This document shows positions 54,815 to 63,723 of a stretch of 64,000 nt of DNA, piece by piece. Source of the DNA: Ktedonobacter sp. SOSP1-85 (lineage in GTDB: Bacteria; Chloroflexota; Ktedonobacteria; Ktedonobacterales; Ktedonobacteraceae). Position 1 is the stretch's first letter. Each line of letters opens with the position of its first letter. The stretch is taken from contig NZ_BNJI01000002.1 in the NCBI RefSeq assembly GCF_016587415.1, positions 1,488,001-1,552,000 of the forward strand, given 5' to 3'. The notes below the pieces were generated by a model. The model had not been told where the DNA came from and did no database searches. It worked only from the letters and a program-made list of their open reading frames with translations. The position numbers and the translations under genes are program-made.

Positions 54815-54935
54815 TTAGGATACCTTGTTTGTGGAGTTGCCGAAAGGCGCCTGCGTAATGGCAATCTCCACCAACTGAAATGGAGAGAGCTGATCCGGCT
54901 CAGACAGAATTTGTCGTTTGTGATTGTACCATCAA
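54815..54935 (-). pseudogene. C-terminal fragment of an ORF upstream of the recombinase
   Basis: Frame WYNHKRQILSEPDQLSPFQL, VEIAITQAPFGNSTNKVS and stop at 54815. Looks like the end of a coding sequence in the recombinase gene set; the upstream part is missing where the IS110 remnant region begins (about 54936). Confidence 0.4.
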
Positions 54936-55043
54936 ATCGCCTCTATGCTGCTGATAAGATGCAGATTTTGAGGATGATCGATCAGAAAAGACAGTGCCGA
55001 TAAGATGCACTGGCCGCTAACGTTGTAAATTTCTCCGGCGGGC

Positions 55044-55679
55044 CTAATAGGCCGTCTTCTGAGCAATCCCTGGCACAGAATCCAATTGCTCGCATGCCGC
55101 GTGAATTTCTGGCTGCTGCTGTACCAGCTGGTTTGCACGGGCTTCCAGTTGCCCAATGCGCTGCTCAAGCCAGGCAATATGCTCCTGGATCTCCTGCCTG
55201 ATCCCGGCATCCAGACGGCTGTTCTCCAGGCGATTCTTCTCCTGCTGACGCATCATGGTGAGATCATCCAAGCGCGCCATGAGAACCTGGATCTGCTGGA
55301 GCTCGCTGCAGAGAGGAGTCCAGAGCTCTGGCCGCTTCTGTTCCACAGAGCGTGCCAGCAAGTAGGCGCCTTGTTTGTCGGTTTTCGTTCGAATGCCCTC
55401 GCTTTTACGAAAGGCACTCACCCGTGCCGGGTTGATCACACTGACGTGATGAGCATGCTCGTAGAGAAACTGACTGATGCCATCACTGGAGCAACCAGTG
55501 GCATCCAGACAGGCATGCACCTGGGGCAGCCCCAGTTCTTGGAGCTAGTGGTGAATCTGCTCATAGCCGTGTTGGCTATTGGGAAACCGCTTGGAGTGTG
55601 GACGCGGACCAGTGACCAAACAGACGTCTAAGGTGGCTTTAGATGTGTCAATGCCCAGTGGGGAGAAGGTCTTGTTCAT
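55044..55679 (-). pseudogene. IS110-family transposase, broken
   Basis: Starts MNKTFSPLGIDTSKATLDVCLVTG (DEDD-type RuvC-like start), amber TAG after GYEQIHH at about 55545, then continues LPQVHACLDATGCSSDGISQFLYEHAHHVSVINPARVSAFRKSEG and a coiled coil; ends at SVPGIAQKTAY, lacking the C-terminal Ser-containing Transposase_20 domain. Two independent lesions show it is dead. Confidence 0.85.
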
Positions 55680-56003
55680 CGCTCTCACTCTCTTTCTCTG
55701 TTGAACAGCTAGAGAGATGTGGAGAAGCGCGATCCGATCAACCTTGTGCATACAAGCTCTTCTCCACACCATGACGACAGGAGAAGGCTTTCGATACCGT
55801 TCGATCTTTGATCTCTCTGGGTAAAGGAGTCAGAGCTCATCTCACAAGACAAGTTCGCAGCCTTTCGGGCTTTTCCAGCTTCATGACTCCTTCTCTCCAT
55901 ATCTCATTGTTCTCGTGTATCTGCTTCTCTCTTCGTGAAAGATGATACAAGGGCTTTTGATCCCAGTGAGAAAGAACGTACAAATCATCCTTTTCGTTCA
56001 TTC
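55680..56003. other. Intergenic, probable IS110 end
   Basis: 320 bp with no supported gene; includes the 5' flank of the IS110 remnant. Its terminal boundary was not identified. Confidence 0.4.
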
Positions 56004-56903
56004 TTACTGATATGACTGTTCGACTTGCGTGAGAAACTCATTCAGCACAGCAATATAGGTGTCTGTCTCCTCCGCATGTGCAAAGTGGGCACTGTCCTGA
56101 AAGACCATATGTTTTGCCTGAGGAATTCCCTGAAAAAGGATATCATCTTGCGTGGGAGACATTCCATCATGGACACCAGAAGTAACCAAGGTTGGTACAT
56201 GAATTTCACGTAAACGAGGACGAATGTCCCAAGTTCGTAATTCTCCTTGACCTCCTTCCTTGTTTGGTCTCCACATGTTGACATTGACCTCTACATTCAT
56301 TCTTTTGTTTGCTTGGTCAAGAAAATCAGGCCAGGGTTCGTGACGGATAACATGATGTGTATCAAAATACTTGCGTGCCTGCTGATATTCTGGTTTCTCA
56401 CTCCAACCCTGTGTCGATAAGATTTCACGTACCTCAAGAGGAAGTCGTTCGTACACCCGTTTTCTCTCTGCATCAATGAGTATCCCGCTAGCGAGTGAAC
56501 TGGCAAGAACGAGACTCAGTACTCCACTTGGTTGGGTGAGCACATATGCCATGGCCAGCATTCCACCCCAGGAATGTCCAAAGAGATGAATCTGATCTAG
56601 CTCTAACTCACGGCGTATCGCAATAAGCTCATCCAGAAAGAACTTCACTGACCAGATGGAAGCATCATCTGGACGGTCAGAATTTCCACATCCGAGCTGA
56701 TCATAGAATATGATGGCACGCCCAGTTTCAGTAATTTTCTCAAGTGGGATCAGTCCATAATGGGTTGCTCCTGGGCCACCATGAAGCGTTAGCAGTGGAA
56801 ACATCCCTTTCTTGTTCGCAGAAAGGTCACCAGCAATGCGATACCAGGTACGATATCCTCGAAATGGGATAAAGCCTTCTTGAACGGGCAACGTCGAAGA
56901 CAT
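56004..56903 (-). CDS. Proline iminopeptidase-family alpha/beta hydrolase
   Basis: 299 aa. Peptidase S33 signatures: LLTLHGGPGATHYGL (HGGPG oxyanion hole), IIFYDQLGCGNSDRP, nucleophile elbow LFGHSWGGMLAMAYVL, Asp in VTSGVHDGMSPTQD and His in FQDSAHFAHAEE. The tricorn-interacting-factor-F1-like branch cuts N-terminal residues of small peptides; bacterial members also include amide or ester hydrolases. No signal peptide. Flanked by non-coding DNA on both sides. Confidence 0.9.
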   Translation of the reverse strand: MSSTLPVQEGFIPFRGYRTWYRIAGDLSANKKGMFPLLTLHGGPGATHYGLIPLEKITETGRAIIFYDQLGCGNSDRPDDASIWSVKFFLDELIAIRRELELDQIHLFGHSWGGMLAMAYVLTQPSGVLSLVLASSLASGILIDAERKRVYERLPLEVREILSTQGWSEKPEYQQARKYFDTHHVIRHEPWPDFLDQANKRMNVEVNVNMWRPNKEGGQGELRTWDIRPRLREIHVPTLVTSGVHDGMSPTQDDILFQGIPQAKHMVFQDSAHFAHAEETDTYIAVLNEFLTQVEQSYQ

Positions 56904-57010
56904 AAATAAGTAAGGGTCCTTTCCTCTTCTCGTGAAACGTCGTTTTCACCTGTTCTCTCATCAGAATACAACAGAATCCTTGTCAGTCACATGTTGTTGG
57001 CGGCACAACC

Positions 57011-57042
57011 AGCCCTTATTGCACCTGTTATAGGGCTGGCTT
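57011..57042. terminator. Hairpin of a repeated terminator-like family
   Basis: AGCCCTTATTGCACCTGTTA and TAGGGCT form a stem around an AGGTGC-type loop. Similar hairpins (AGCCTTTACAGCAGGTGCTA at 60899-60930; GGCCCTTATAGCACCAGATG at 63782-63811) recur. Confidence 0.45.
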
Positions 57043-57106
57043 GAGCCTGCAAATACTGTACAATTCACGTGACGATAAGCAAAAGAGATTCGAGGGAGGA
57101 AACACT

Positions 57107-57475
57107 ATGGTACGGGGTTTGCCCCCGCTTTCACAACGAAGACAACTACTTCAAGCCGAGTATCGTTAGTTGTATAGTTCACTCATACATATACTGTTTG
57201 ATGCTGATCCAATGGGATTGAGCTTTGGATTGGACATTGATGAAAATCCAGATGAGTATGAAAGTGAGCTGACAACCATTTTGCCTCGATTGCAAGAAGC
57301 CCGATCTTCAACAGAAGTTCGTCGGATTGTTTACGAAGAATTTGATCACTGGTTTGGTGATGCATTAACGAGTCGTTGTCAGCGTCTCCCACAAAGAATG
57401 CAAGCGTGTTTTGATACCCTTGCTGAGACAATATGGAAGGAATGGCAACGTTGGTTAGAGGAAAAGTGGGATTGA
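57107..57475 (+). pseudogene. Unknown small protein gene with an in-frame amber codon
   Basis: GGGAGGAAACACT precedes ATG 57107, an ideal start. The frame reads MVRGLPPLSQRRQLLQAEYR, then TAG at 57167, then continues open: LYSSLIHILFDADPMGLSFG, LDIDENPDEYESELTTILPR ... EWQRWLEEKWD to 57475. Replacing TAG by CAG (Gln) gives one 122-aa protein, so this looks like a nonsense mutation. The 101-residue downstream part could only start at TTG or an internal ATG without a good site. Family unrecognised; size suggests an immunity-type protein. Confidence 0.55.
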
Positions 57476-57613
57476 CCCGCTTTAGAAGAGTACTTGAAGC
57501 GAAGAGAAGAAGGCGAGTATCTCTTCTTTCACAGTGGAAGCACAAGTCGAACAAAAAACCTTGATTGTTATCTGCACGGGTGTGCATTACTTCGTCAGTT
57601 TGACATGCTATAG
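57469..57613 (+). repeat. Dispersed repeat, copy C
   Basis: Best-preserved copy. After the upstream stop it keeps an open frame ALEEYLKRREEGEYLFFHSG, STSRTKNLDCYLHGCALLRQ, FDML and stop. Ends with GTCAGTTTGACATGCTATAG as in copy A. Confidence 0.65.
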
Positions 57614-57905
57614 GTGTGCAATTATCTGAAGCAACTGCAGAAGTGGCTCTCGTTATGCAGATACCGTCTCATTCTCTCCAGACTGCGGAAGAGATGCTGT
57701 ACGCGCTCCAATGACGGCTGTATGGCGGACTTGAGCAGCCCTTGTCCTGGGATATCAAGCGTCAGGTGATTGAGACCCTGGTCAAGCAGATTCATCTGGA
57801 GACGCTGGTAGAAGCAAATGGGAAGAATCGGTGTGCGTTTCGGTGACCTGTCGCTCTAATGATGTTATGGCCCTCTGTAAGACCTATCTATTGCCGAAGT
57901 CGTTG
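57614..57905 (+). pseudogene. Serine recombinase C-terminal tail, copy C
   Basis: Near-identical to 36241-36545: LEQPLSWDIKRQVIETLVKQ, IHLETLVEANGKNRCAFR, with a TGA replacing a codon earlier in the frame. Same gene tail next to the same repeat, so the pair was duplicated as one block of about 430 bp. Confidence 0.6.
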
Positions 57906-58190
57906 CAAGAACATAAAGTAGATATCTCTGTCTTCTACTTTGAAGCTTCTACTAAACGGAGCAAACAAAAAGATCTCAAGAGGAAGTAGAGGCTGTTGCC
58001 CAATATGGCTGAACACCACAACCAATATCGCTATGACAGGCGAGAGTAATGCTGGCAAAGCGATGGCAGCTGCAGCACTTGTTGGAGTGTGGGCTTCTGC
58101 TTGGGGCAATTCGGACAAAAGATAAATGGATGGTCATCCATATCCGCCAACAAAGCACGTATCCACAATAAATGCTTGCTGTGTCATCAC

Positions 58191-58238
58191 AAAAAAGCCA
58201 TCCAAGCGCTCTTATGACAGAGCAAGTTCGGATGGCTT
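58191..58238 (-). terminator. Intrinsic terminator of the lipoprotein gene
   Basis: Minus strand AAGCCATCC ... GGATGGCTTTTTTG with an inner GCTCT/AGAGC stem, ending in a T-run. Confidence 0.75.
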
Positions 58239-58248
58239 CTCTCTTTAT

Positions 58249-58746
58249 CTACTTTCCAGCACCATACTTCTTTTTGAAGGCCTCAAGTGCTTGGTTAAAG
58301 TCGGCTATGCTACATGCTTTATATTCGACGGTGGAGATCTTGCCATCCTGGCCAGGGCTGGTAAGAGAAAGAATATTACCCTTGAGTGTGCCAGTGGCGG
58401 CAGCTTCCTGCATAAGGTACTTCATGGTCAACGTGACATTCTCGCCGCTGTGGGTTCCGGTGAGCGCTCCATTCTGGTAGACTGGCTGGCCGTTTTGGAT
58501 TGTGGCCGCGCTCCAGAGTCCATTGATTTGTCCATTCGCTTCAGACCACTTGAGAAAGCGTACACTATCGTCAGTTGTGCGAATGTAGCCATCAGCAGGC
58601 TTGGGTGTTGGCGTTGGCGTTGGCGTTGCTTGCTGTTGTTGGGTTGTAGTTGAAACTGGTGTTACAGAGGCCTGGGAGTTGCCCCCACAGCCACTCAAGA
58701 GACAAACAAAAAACAGGCAAATAAAAATAACAAGAAACTTTTTCAC
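58249..58746 (-). CDS. Lipoprotein of unknown function
   Basis: 165 aa. MKKFLVIFICLFFVCLLSGCGG is a lipoprotein signal peptide with lipobox LLSGC; Cys 20 would be lipidated. A Thr/Pro/Gln-rich linker (QQQQATPTPTPTPKP) leads to a domain of about 110 residues: ADGYIRTTDDSVRFLKWSEANGQINGLW ... LTGTHSGENVTLTMKYLM ... GTLKGNILSLTSPGQDGKIST, predicted beta-rich. Surface-anchored on the outer face of the membrane. Followed by a good terminator. Confidence 0.85.
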   Translation of the reverse strand: MKKFLVIFICLFFVCLLSGCGGNSQASVTPVSTTTQQQQATPTPTPTPKPADGYIRTTDDSVRFLKWSEANGQINGLWSAATIQNGQPVYQNGALTGTHSGENVTLTMKYLMQEAAATGTLKGNILSLTSPGQDGKISTVEYKACSIADFNQALEAFKKKYGAGK

Positions 58747-59028
58747 GACCTATCCTTCTATTTCTGTTTTCATGCTCATAAAAATGAACTATATTTATAA
58801 ACGTAGATGAAAAAGAAAAGTAGGAGGTGACTTTTCAAAGCAGTTAAGAAGGAACAAGAAGCCTCTGAATGTCATCACCAGAGGCGTCTTGCAGAAGTGG
58901 TAGGGATCGCGTGATACCAGAAGCTCAAACCAGTGACATGAATGTCCGGATTTGCAACAGCACGCGATCGTATGCTGTCAGGTATCTGCTTGGCTAGACA
59001 ACGAAATAGGGAGATGAAAGCGAAATTG

Positions 59029-59142
59029 GGATTGACCCGCTTTGGAAGTGGACCTGAAGTGAAGGGGAGAAGGACGAGTATCTCTTCTTTCGCAGAGGAA
59101 CTACGAACAGCACAAAACCTTGATTGTTACATGCATGGGTGC
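59029..59142 (+). repeat. Dispersed repeat, copy D
   Basis: Begins GGATTGACCCGCTTTGG and ends CTTGATTGTTACATGCATGG. Family as at 36095, 46711 and 57469; lacks the recombinase tail. The region 58747-59328 holds no supported gene. Confidence 0.6.
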
Positions 59143-59328
59143 CTGTTGTAGTCTGCTGGCAAAAAGAGGTCCAGCAACCACGCCGCACCCTCACCTGGCT
59201 TAGAGTCCAGGGCTCTGCGGACTTGAACTCGCTCCATACCAGGGAGCATAAAAGCAACTGTTTCAGGCATAGCTCATCCTTTTTGTCGTAGAAGCATCAT
59301 AGAAGTTAGTGATTATAGAGTCCCACCC

Positions 59329-59829
59329 CTACTCAACAAGGTACCTGGTCGCGAGAGCCACCACCCAGGCTCGTTGCTCCTCGGTCTCCGGCACTGGGTA
59401 GCCTCTGACCCTGCTCAATTGCTCGAATGCCTTCTCAGGAGACCAGTCAGCGAGCACGAGCAGACTGGCCGCCATCAACGCAGCCCGTCCAAGCCCTTGC
59501 CGACAGTGGAGAGCAATGTGTTTGTCCTGCGCGCGCTGCTCATCAAGCTGCTGTAAGAGGGCTAGGGTGCGATCGTTGAGAGGTGGCACGCTACGATCGA
59601 TGATGGGGAAGGAAAAGAAGGGTATGTCCTGGGTCTGGCAGCATGCCGCTTCCTCTGCAAGCTCGAACTCATCGACCTCCAGGGGGGTGAGCAGGGAGAC
59701 CAATATATGGACGCCTGCCTCGCGCAGGGCGGTAACTTTATCCAGCAGCCAGTCGCCACCGCGTGGACGGGCCATAATGCTGATGCACCCGACAGGCAGT
59801 TCGCGAAGAGAATACAATTGTGCACGCAT
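59329..59829 (-). CDS. Dual-specificity/tyrosine phosphatase-like protein
   Basis: 166 aa from ATG 59829 (GGGAGATCC upstream). Signature loop IALHCRQGLGRAAL is CX5R (HCxxGxxR-type) with catalytic Cys and Arg; the general-acid Asp probably lies in FFSFPIIDRSVPPLND. LREAGVHILVSLLTPLEVDE upstream resembles the CDKN3/PTPLAD-like cyclin-kinase-inhibitor phosphatase fold. Substrate unknown, cytoplasmic. The 111-aa ORF upstream is co-directional 55 bp away. Confidence 0.8.
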   Translation of the reverse strand: MRAQLYSLRELPVGCISIMARPRGGDWLLDKVTALREAGVHILVSLLTPLEVDEFELAEEAACCQTQDIPFFSFPIIDRSVPPLNDRTLALLQQLDEQRAQDKHIALHCRQGLGRAALMAASLLVLADWSPEKAFEQLSRVRGYPVPETEEQRAWVVALATRYLVE

Positions 59830-59884
59830 ACTGGATCTCCCTCTCAGATGAGACATGATTGAAGCCTATGACGAACTGTTTGGG

Positions 59885-60220
59885 TTACCCCCAACGCTTC
59901 TCGCGCGCTCGCTGCTGACGAGCCTCGCGCCGCCGATGAAGACGTTTCAGCTTTTTTCGGCTATCGAGTGTTTCTCTACGAATCCACGCATGACGATCAA
60001 AGCGGCGATACGCGATCTCGATGTCGTCCCATGAACCAATAAAGAGTGTCTGGTCGAGACGCTTCATGTGCGAGGGTGGGTGATACTGTGGGTCATACCA
60101 GGCTCGTCTATCGGCCTTGGCACCATACCATTCGCGAATTATGCCGACGCTACGGATACGGCGAAAGGAACGGGGAAGATAAGGAAATTTCAAGCGACTC
60201 CTCCATTCTGCACGAAACAT
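59885..60220 (-). CDS. Small basic hypothetical protein
   Basis: 111 aa rich in Arg and Trp: REWYGAKADRRAWYDPQYHP ... SWDDIEIAYRRFDRHAWIRRETL ... RKKLKRLHRRREARQQRAREKRWG. No family recognised. No strong ribosome-binding site, but no better frame exists in this segment and it is co-directional with the phosphatase. Confidence 0.4.
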   Translation of the reverse strand: MFRAEWRSRLKFPYLPRSFRRIRSVGIIREWYGAKADRRAWYDPQYHPPSHMKRLDQTLFIGSWDDIEIAYRRFDRHAWIRRETLDSRKKLKRLHRRREARQQRAREKRWG

Positions 60221-60275
60221 TCGTGCTAAGGAGGATGTCTACTTTCAACTCATAGAGGCACTTGCAACGAGCAGA

Positions 60276-60818
60276 TTATTCAATGATCTTTCCCGTATGA
60301 AGGGAAAGGAGAAATGGTCCTCGTCCAAGTGGATCGTAACAAGGGGGACATTCAGCCAGGACGAGAATGCGATCATCTTGGACGGAAGAGATACTCACCC
60401 CATCCATGCTTACCTCTTCTGAATACCAGAGAAGCTGAGTATCGCGATCAAAACACAAAACCTTGCCTATGGAAGTGGCAAGCAAGTACTCACCGGCTGG
60501 ATAGAGGGTACAAAAATAGACGATGTTCCAGAAAATCTGCTGAGAAGGCTTCTCCAGTGAGAGAAAATAGATGTAGCTTCCGAAGCCAACGACGAGCCAT
60601 TGGTGCCAGATTCGAGCATCAGCAAAATACGATTGACTTCCATACAAACAGAGGAGGAGGTATGGCTCTTCTTCAAGATACGGTTCTTCCTTATAGGAAA
60701 CGGTACAGTAGAAAGTCGGCGTCCCAAGGCCCTTTGGGACATTTCCCAGACGCAATGGTTCCATAGTGGTCCACGGTCTCTCTATCGTGCGCTTAATCGC
60801 TACCTGATACTCTCTCAT
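60276..60818 (-). CDS. Hypothetical protein, beta-rich
   Basis: 180 aa, AGGAGGATCTTC before ATG 60818. YLEEEPYLLLCLYGSQSYFA, WLVVGFGSYIYFLSLEKPSQ, LLATSIGKVLCFDRDTQLLW and ILVLAECPPCYDPLGRGPFL suggest repeated beta-strand blades. Contains an internal duplication EEPYL-EEEPYL. No family recognised; it lies in a stretch of SUKH-type and other small proteins typical of immunity loci. Confidence 0.65.
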   Translation of the reverse strand: MREYQVAIKRTIERPWTTMEPLRLGNVPKGLGTPTFYCTVSYKEEPYLEEEPYLLLCLYGSQSYFADARIWHQWLVVGFGSYIYFLSLEKPSQQIFWNIVYFCTLYPAGEYLLATSIGKVLCFDRDTQLLWYSEEVSMDGVSISSVQDDRILVLAECPPCYDPLGRGPFLLSLHTGKIIE

Positions 60819-60898
60819 GAAGATCCTCCTCTTGAAGAAATGTCTGGCATGATAGCAACATTCTTGGCATTTGACAATCTTTTGTTTGCGTTATATCC

Positions 60899-60930
60899 AG
60901 CCTTTACAGCAGGTGCTATAAAGGCTTTTC
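60899..60930 (+). terminator. Terminator-like hairpin
   Basis: AGCCTTTACAGCAGGTGCTA then TAAAGGCTTTTC: stem with T-run. Sits between two minus-strand genes; repeated family. Confidence 0.45.
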
Positions 60931-61063
60931 CTTTGAGGTGCAATGTAGTCGGAGTATGTAGAACCACGCTATTGGTTTGCTATAGGTCGTTTTTGCAAGT
61001 CAACGATTGTCTATTACTAGTGCGAGCTCAAGAGTGCAATTGTTACAAACAAGCCACTGCTGA

Positions 61064-61490
61064 TCATTGTGAAATCCAATGCCAATATTTAGAGCCTTGT
61101 GCGACGATTAGGCGATCTAGCCATTGTACAAAACTCTTTGCAATAATATTCTTTTGCCATGTCTTAACAAGGTAACCAGTGTCTCCATCAAGGACATAAC
61201 ATTCATTAGGAAGTGACAAAGAATGCCTGTTAGTATCTAATATAAGTAAATCAGTATCTCCCAGGCATTCTGCGAAAACAAGAAAAGAACTTGACCAATC
61301 GTCATATAAACTTTGCCAGCGTGTATTCTTGATAAGAATGTCATTCACTGCATAAAGGGAAAAGCCCCATTGCCCATACCTGTCATCTATAAATAATTCT
61401 GCCCCGTTCGAGTAGAGCAAGAATTGCTCATAAGATGATGGTAGCTTCCAATAGCTTTTTAAGCGCTCAAGATCCTCCACAGTTGCAGGT
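61064..61490 (-). pseudogene. SUKH (SMI1/KNR4) family protein, 3' part of interrupted gene
   Basis: PPATVEDLERLKSYWKLPSSYEQFLLYSNGAELFIDDRYGQ, FSLYAVNDIL, and FVQWLDRLIV are SUKH features: the PSSYEQFLLYSNG turn and the WGF motif region. The SUKH family neutralises contact-dependent and other toxins or acts in related signalling. The first 41 codons lie beyond the IS256 element at 62816-62937. Joined across the 8-bp duplication, the frame is continuous (182 aa). Confidence 0.85.
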
Positions 61491-61498
61491 GGAAAAAA

Positions 61499-62815
61499 GA
61501 GGGTGTAAAATATTTTGTGTATGTGACGACAAAAAACGTAGTGGATGAAGAGAGGAAGAAGTACAACAGATGACCATTCGACGTGAATTGATCGATGAGC
61601 TGCTCAAAGAATGCACCGACCCCAAGGAACTTCTGGCCGAAGATGGCTTGCTCAAACAACTCACCAAAGCCCTCATTGAGCGTTGCTTGGAAACGGAGAT
61701 AGAAGAGCACCTGGGCTACCCTAAGCATGCTAAACGCAGCGACACCACACGCAATAGCCGTAATGGTAGCAGCCGCAAGACACTTAAGGGGTCACAAGGC
61801 GAGATCACGATAGCGGTTCCACGTGATCGTGAAGCCAGCTTTGAGCCTACCCTGATCCCCAAGCACCAGACCCGATTGGATGGCTTTGAAGATAAGATTC
61901 TGGCCCTCTACGCCCGTGGTATGACGACTCGCGATATTCAAGCACAAATCCAAGAGTTGTATGGGGTGGAGATCTCTCCCACCTTTGTCTCCAACATCAC
62001 CGAGGCGGTGATGGATGAGGTCCGCCAGTGGCAGAACCGTCCACTTGAGCAGGTCTATCCCATTATCTACGTCGATTGTCTGGTGGTGAAAGTGCGTGAG
62101 AACCAGCGTATCATTAACAGGGCGCTGTATCTGGCTCTGGGGGTGGATATGGAAGGGCAAAAAGAACTCCTTGGGATGTGGTTAGGCCACAATGAGGGAG
62201 CGAAGTTCTGGTTGTCGGTCTTTACCGAGCTGCACAATCGAGGACTCAAGGATATCTTCATTGCCTGCGTGGATGGGCTCATTGGCTTACCAGAGGCCAT
62301 TGAAACGCTCTACCCACGCACACGTGTCCAGCTCTGTATGGTCCACCTGGTCCGCAATTCGCTCAAATATGTCTCCTACAAACATCGCAAGGAGGTAGCA
62401 GCCGACCTGAAATTGATCTACTCCGCAGCGACGGAAAGCGAAGCGCAGCTCTACCTTGACCTGTTCGCCGAGAAATGGGATCAGCAGTACCCCAGTATCA
62501 GCAAGATGTGGGCGACCCATTGGAGCCACGTGATGCCGCTATTTGCCTTTCCCGAAGACATCCGCAAGGTCATTTACACGACCAATGCCATTGAGTCGGT
62601 CAATATGTCGTTACGCAAGGTCACGCGCAACCACCGCATTTTCCCCTCAGATGAGGCGGTGTACAAGGTCGTGTACCTGGCCATGCACAACATTGCCAAG
62701 AAGTGGACCATGCCCATTCGAAACTGGATACCTGCGCTCAACTGTTTTGCCATCGAATTCGGAGAACGTTTCCCTCAATAGACAAAAACACATACATAAA
62801 ATACTTGACAGACTC
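61499..62815 (+). mobile_element. IS256-family insertion, complete
   Basis: 1317 bp. Inverted ends GAGGGTGTAAAATATTTTG (left) and complement of GACTCGGAAA side (right, GAGTCTGTCAAGTATTTTA), imperfect. Perfect 8-bp target duplication GGAAAAAA at 61491-61498 and 62816-62823. Interrupts a SUKH gene. Confidence 0.92.
61570..62781 (+). CDS. IS256-family (Mutator) transposase
   Basis: 403 aa. MULE-type transposase: LETEIEEHLGYPKHAKR near the start, GEITIAVPRDREASFEPTLI, IYVDCLVVKVREN with DDE Asp, KDIFIACVDGLIGLPEAIE with the second Asp, RVQLCMVHLVRNSLKYV (CxxH) and the last Glu in YTTNAIESVNMSLRK. All catalytic residues present and full length, so likely active. Confidence 0.95.
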   Translation: MTIRRELIDELLKECTDPKELLAEDGLLKQLTKALIERCLETEIEEHLGYPKHAKRSDTTRNSRNGSSRKTLKGSQGEITIAVPRDREASFEPTLIPKHQTRLDGFEDKILALYARGMTTRDIQAQIQELYGVEISPTFVSNITEAVMDEVRQWQNRPLEQVYPIIYVDCLVVKVRENQRIINRALYLALGVDMEGQKELLGMWLGHNEGAKFWLSVFTELHNRGLKDIFIACVDGLIGLPEAIETLYPRTRVQLCMVHLVRNSLKYVSYKHRKEVAADLKLIYSAATESEAQLYLDLFAEKWDQQYPSISKMWATHWSHVMPLFAFPEDIRKVIYTTNAIESVNMSLRKVTRNHRIFPSDEAVYKVVYLAMHNIAKKWTMPIRNWIPALNCFAIEFGERFPQ

Positions 62816-62937
62816 GGAAAAAATGAAAAAGAAGCTCTCCAAACATATGCACCTTCGCCAGTAACCTCTAAATGCGAATTATTGCTTAGCTTAGATCTAA
62901 GCAGCCCTAATACTTTGATAGGACTAAGCTCATCCAT
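62816..62937 (-). pseudogene. SUKH family protein, 5' part of interrupted gene
   Basis: ATG 62937 with GGAAGGAAAAG upstream: MDELSPIKVLGLLRSKLSNN, SHLEVTGEGAYVWRASFSFFP and then the IS256 end. Completes the gene at 61064-61490. Confidence 0.8.
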
Positions 62938-63126
62938 ATTGTGCTTTTCCTTCCTTATGACACCTGCTGTAAAGGCTGGTTCTATCGGGCAATATGGTAA
63001 GTTTACTGTCTCACTCTGATTTTTTTATGAGGGCGATTTGTTCTAGTACATCGGTGTCAAGCAACGGTCGTGGCTCTTGCTGAACATGTTTCTCCCAGAG
63101 AGGCTGGGTTACGAACATATCCGCAC

Positions 63127-63723
63127 CTATCTTGCCAGGTACTGATATAACAAGAGGTTCGATACCATAAAGCACTGTGCCATAGCGAAAAAGCCCTTTT
63201 GAGGATGCATGAGAGAAAGAACCGTTTTGTCATCAAAAGATACTTTCCACGCTTTCTCTCCATTGCGGTCAGTCTTTGGCTGAGTAGCCAAGAAAAACAC
63301 CCGGATTGGTTCGTCGTTTTCTACCGATCCCAATTGCCACTTCAGCCGAACTTGATCCCAAATCTCGTCTTCCCAAATCTCTCTTAAATATTGAGCGATG
63401 ATGCTTAGCGCTCGGATGTATTCAACCTCTTCGTCTGACCAGTGGGTAGCAGGAAATATAGTGTCTGTTTTCGCCTCCACATCAATGTCCTCGAACTGAA
63501 AAGCCCAATAGCTTGTATGGGCACACCAGAGAAGCTGTTGGGTTCTATTGACGATGAGAAGGAAGGCGTTATTAGGATCGGTTTCAGGCTCCTCCTGTAA
63601 GCCAGTCCAATGGGTAAGAGCTAACTCACGTTTTACAAACACATCAATATCATCGTAAGGATGGAGGGCACTGTACCAAGAGATGACATAGCTAGCAGCA
63701 AGTTCTGGTTCCTTCTGTTCCAA
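63127..63723 (-). CDS. Hypothetical protein
   Basis: 198 aa starting at TTG 63723 with GGAAGGAGAAGAAC upstream. LTHWTGLQEEPETDPNNAFL, VNRTQQLLWCAHTSYWAFQF, TIFPATHWSDEEVEYIRALS, IIAQYLREIWEDEIWDQVRL. Trp- and acid-rich, no family recognised. Placed next to the SUKH gene, so an immunity-like role is possible but not shown. Confidence 0.6.
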   Translation of the reverse strand: MEQKEPELAASYVISWYSALHPYDDIDVFVKRELALTHWTGLQEEPETDPNNAFLLIVNRTQQLLWCAHTSYWAFQFEDIDVEAKTDTIFPATHWSDEEVEYIRALSIIAQYLREIWEDEIWDQVRLKWQLGSVENDEPIRVFFLATQPKTDRNGEKAWKVSFDDKTVLSLMHPQKGFFAMAQCFMVSNLLLYQYLAR

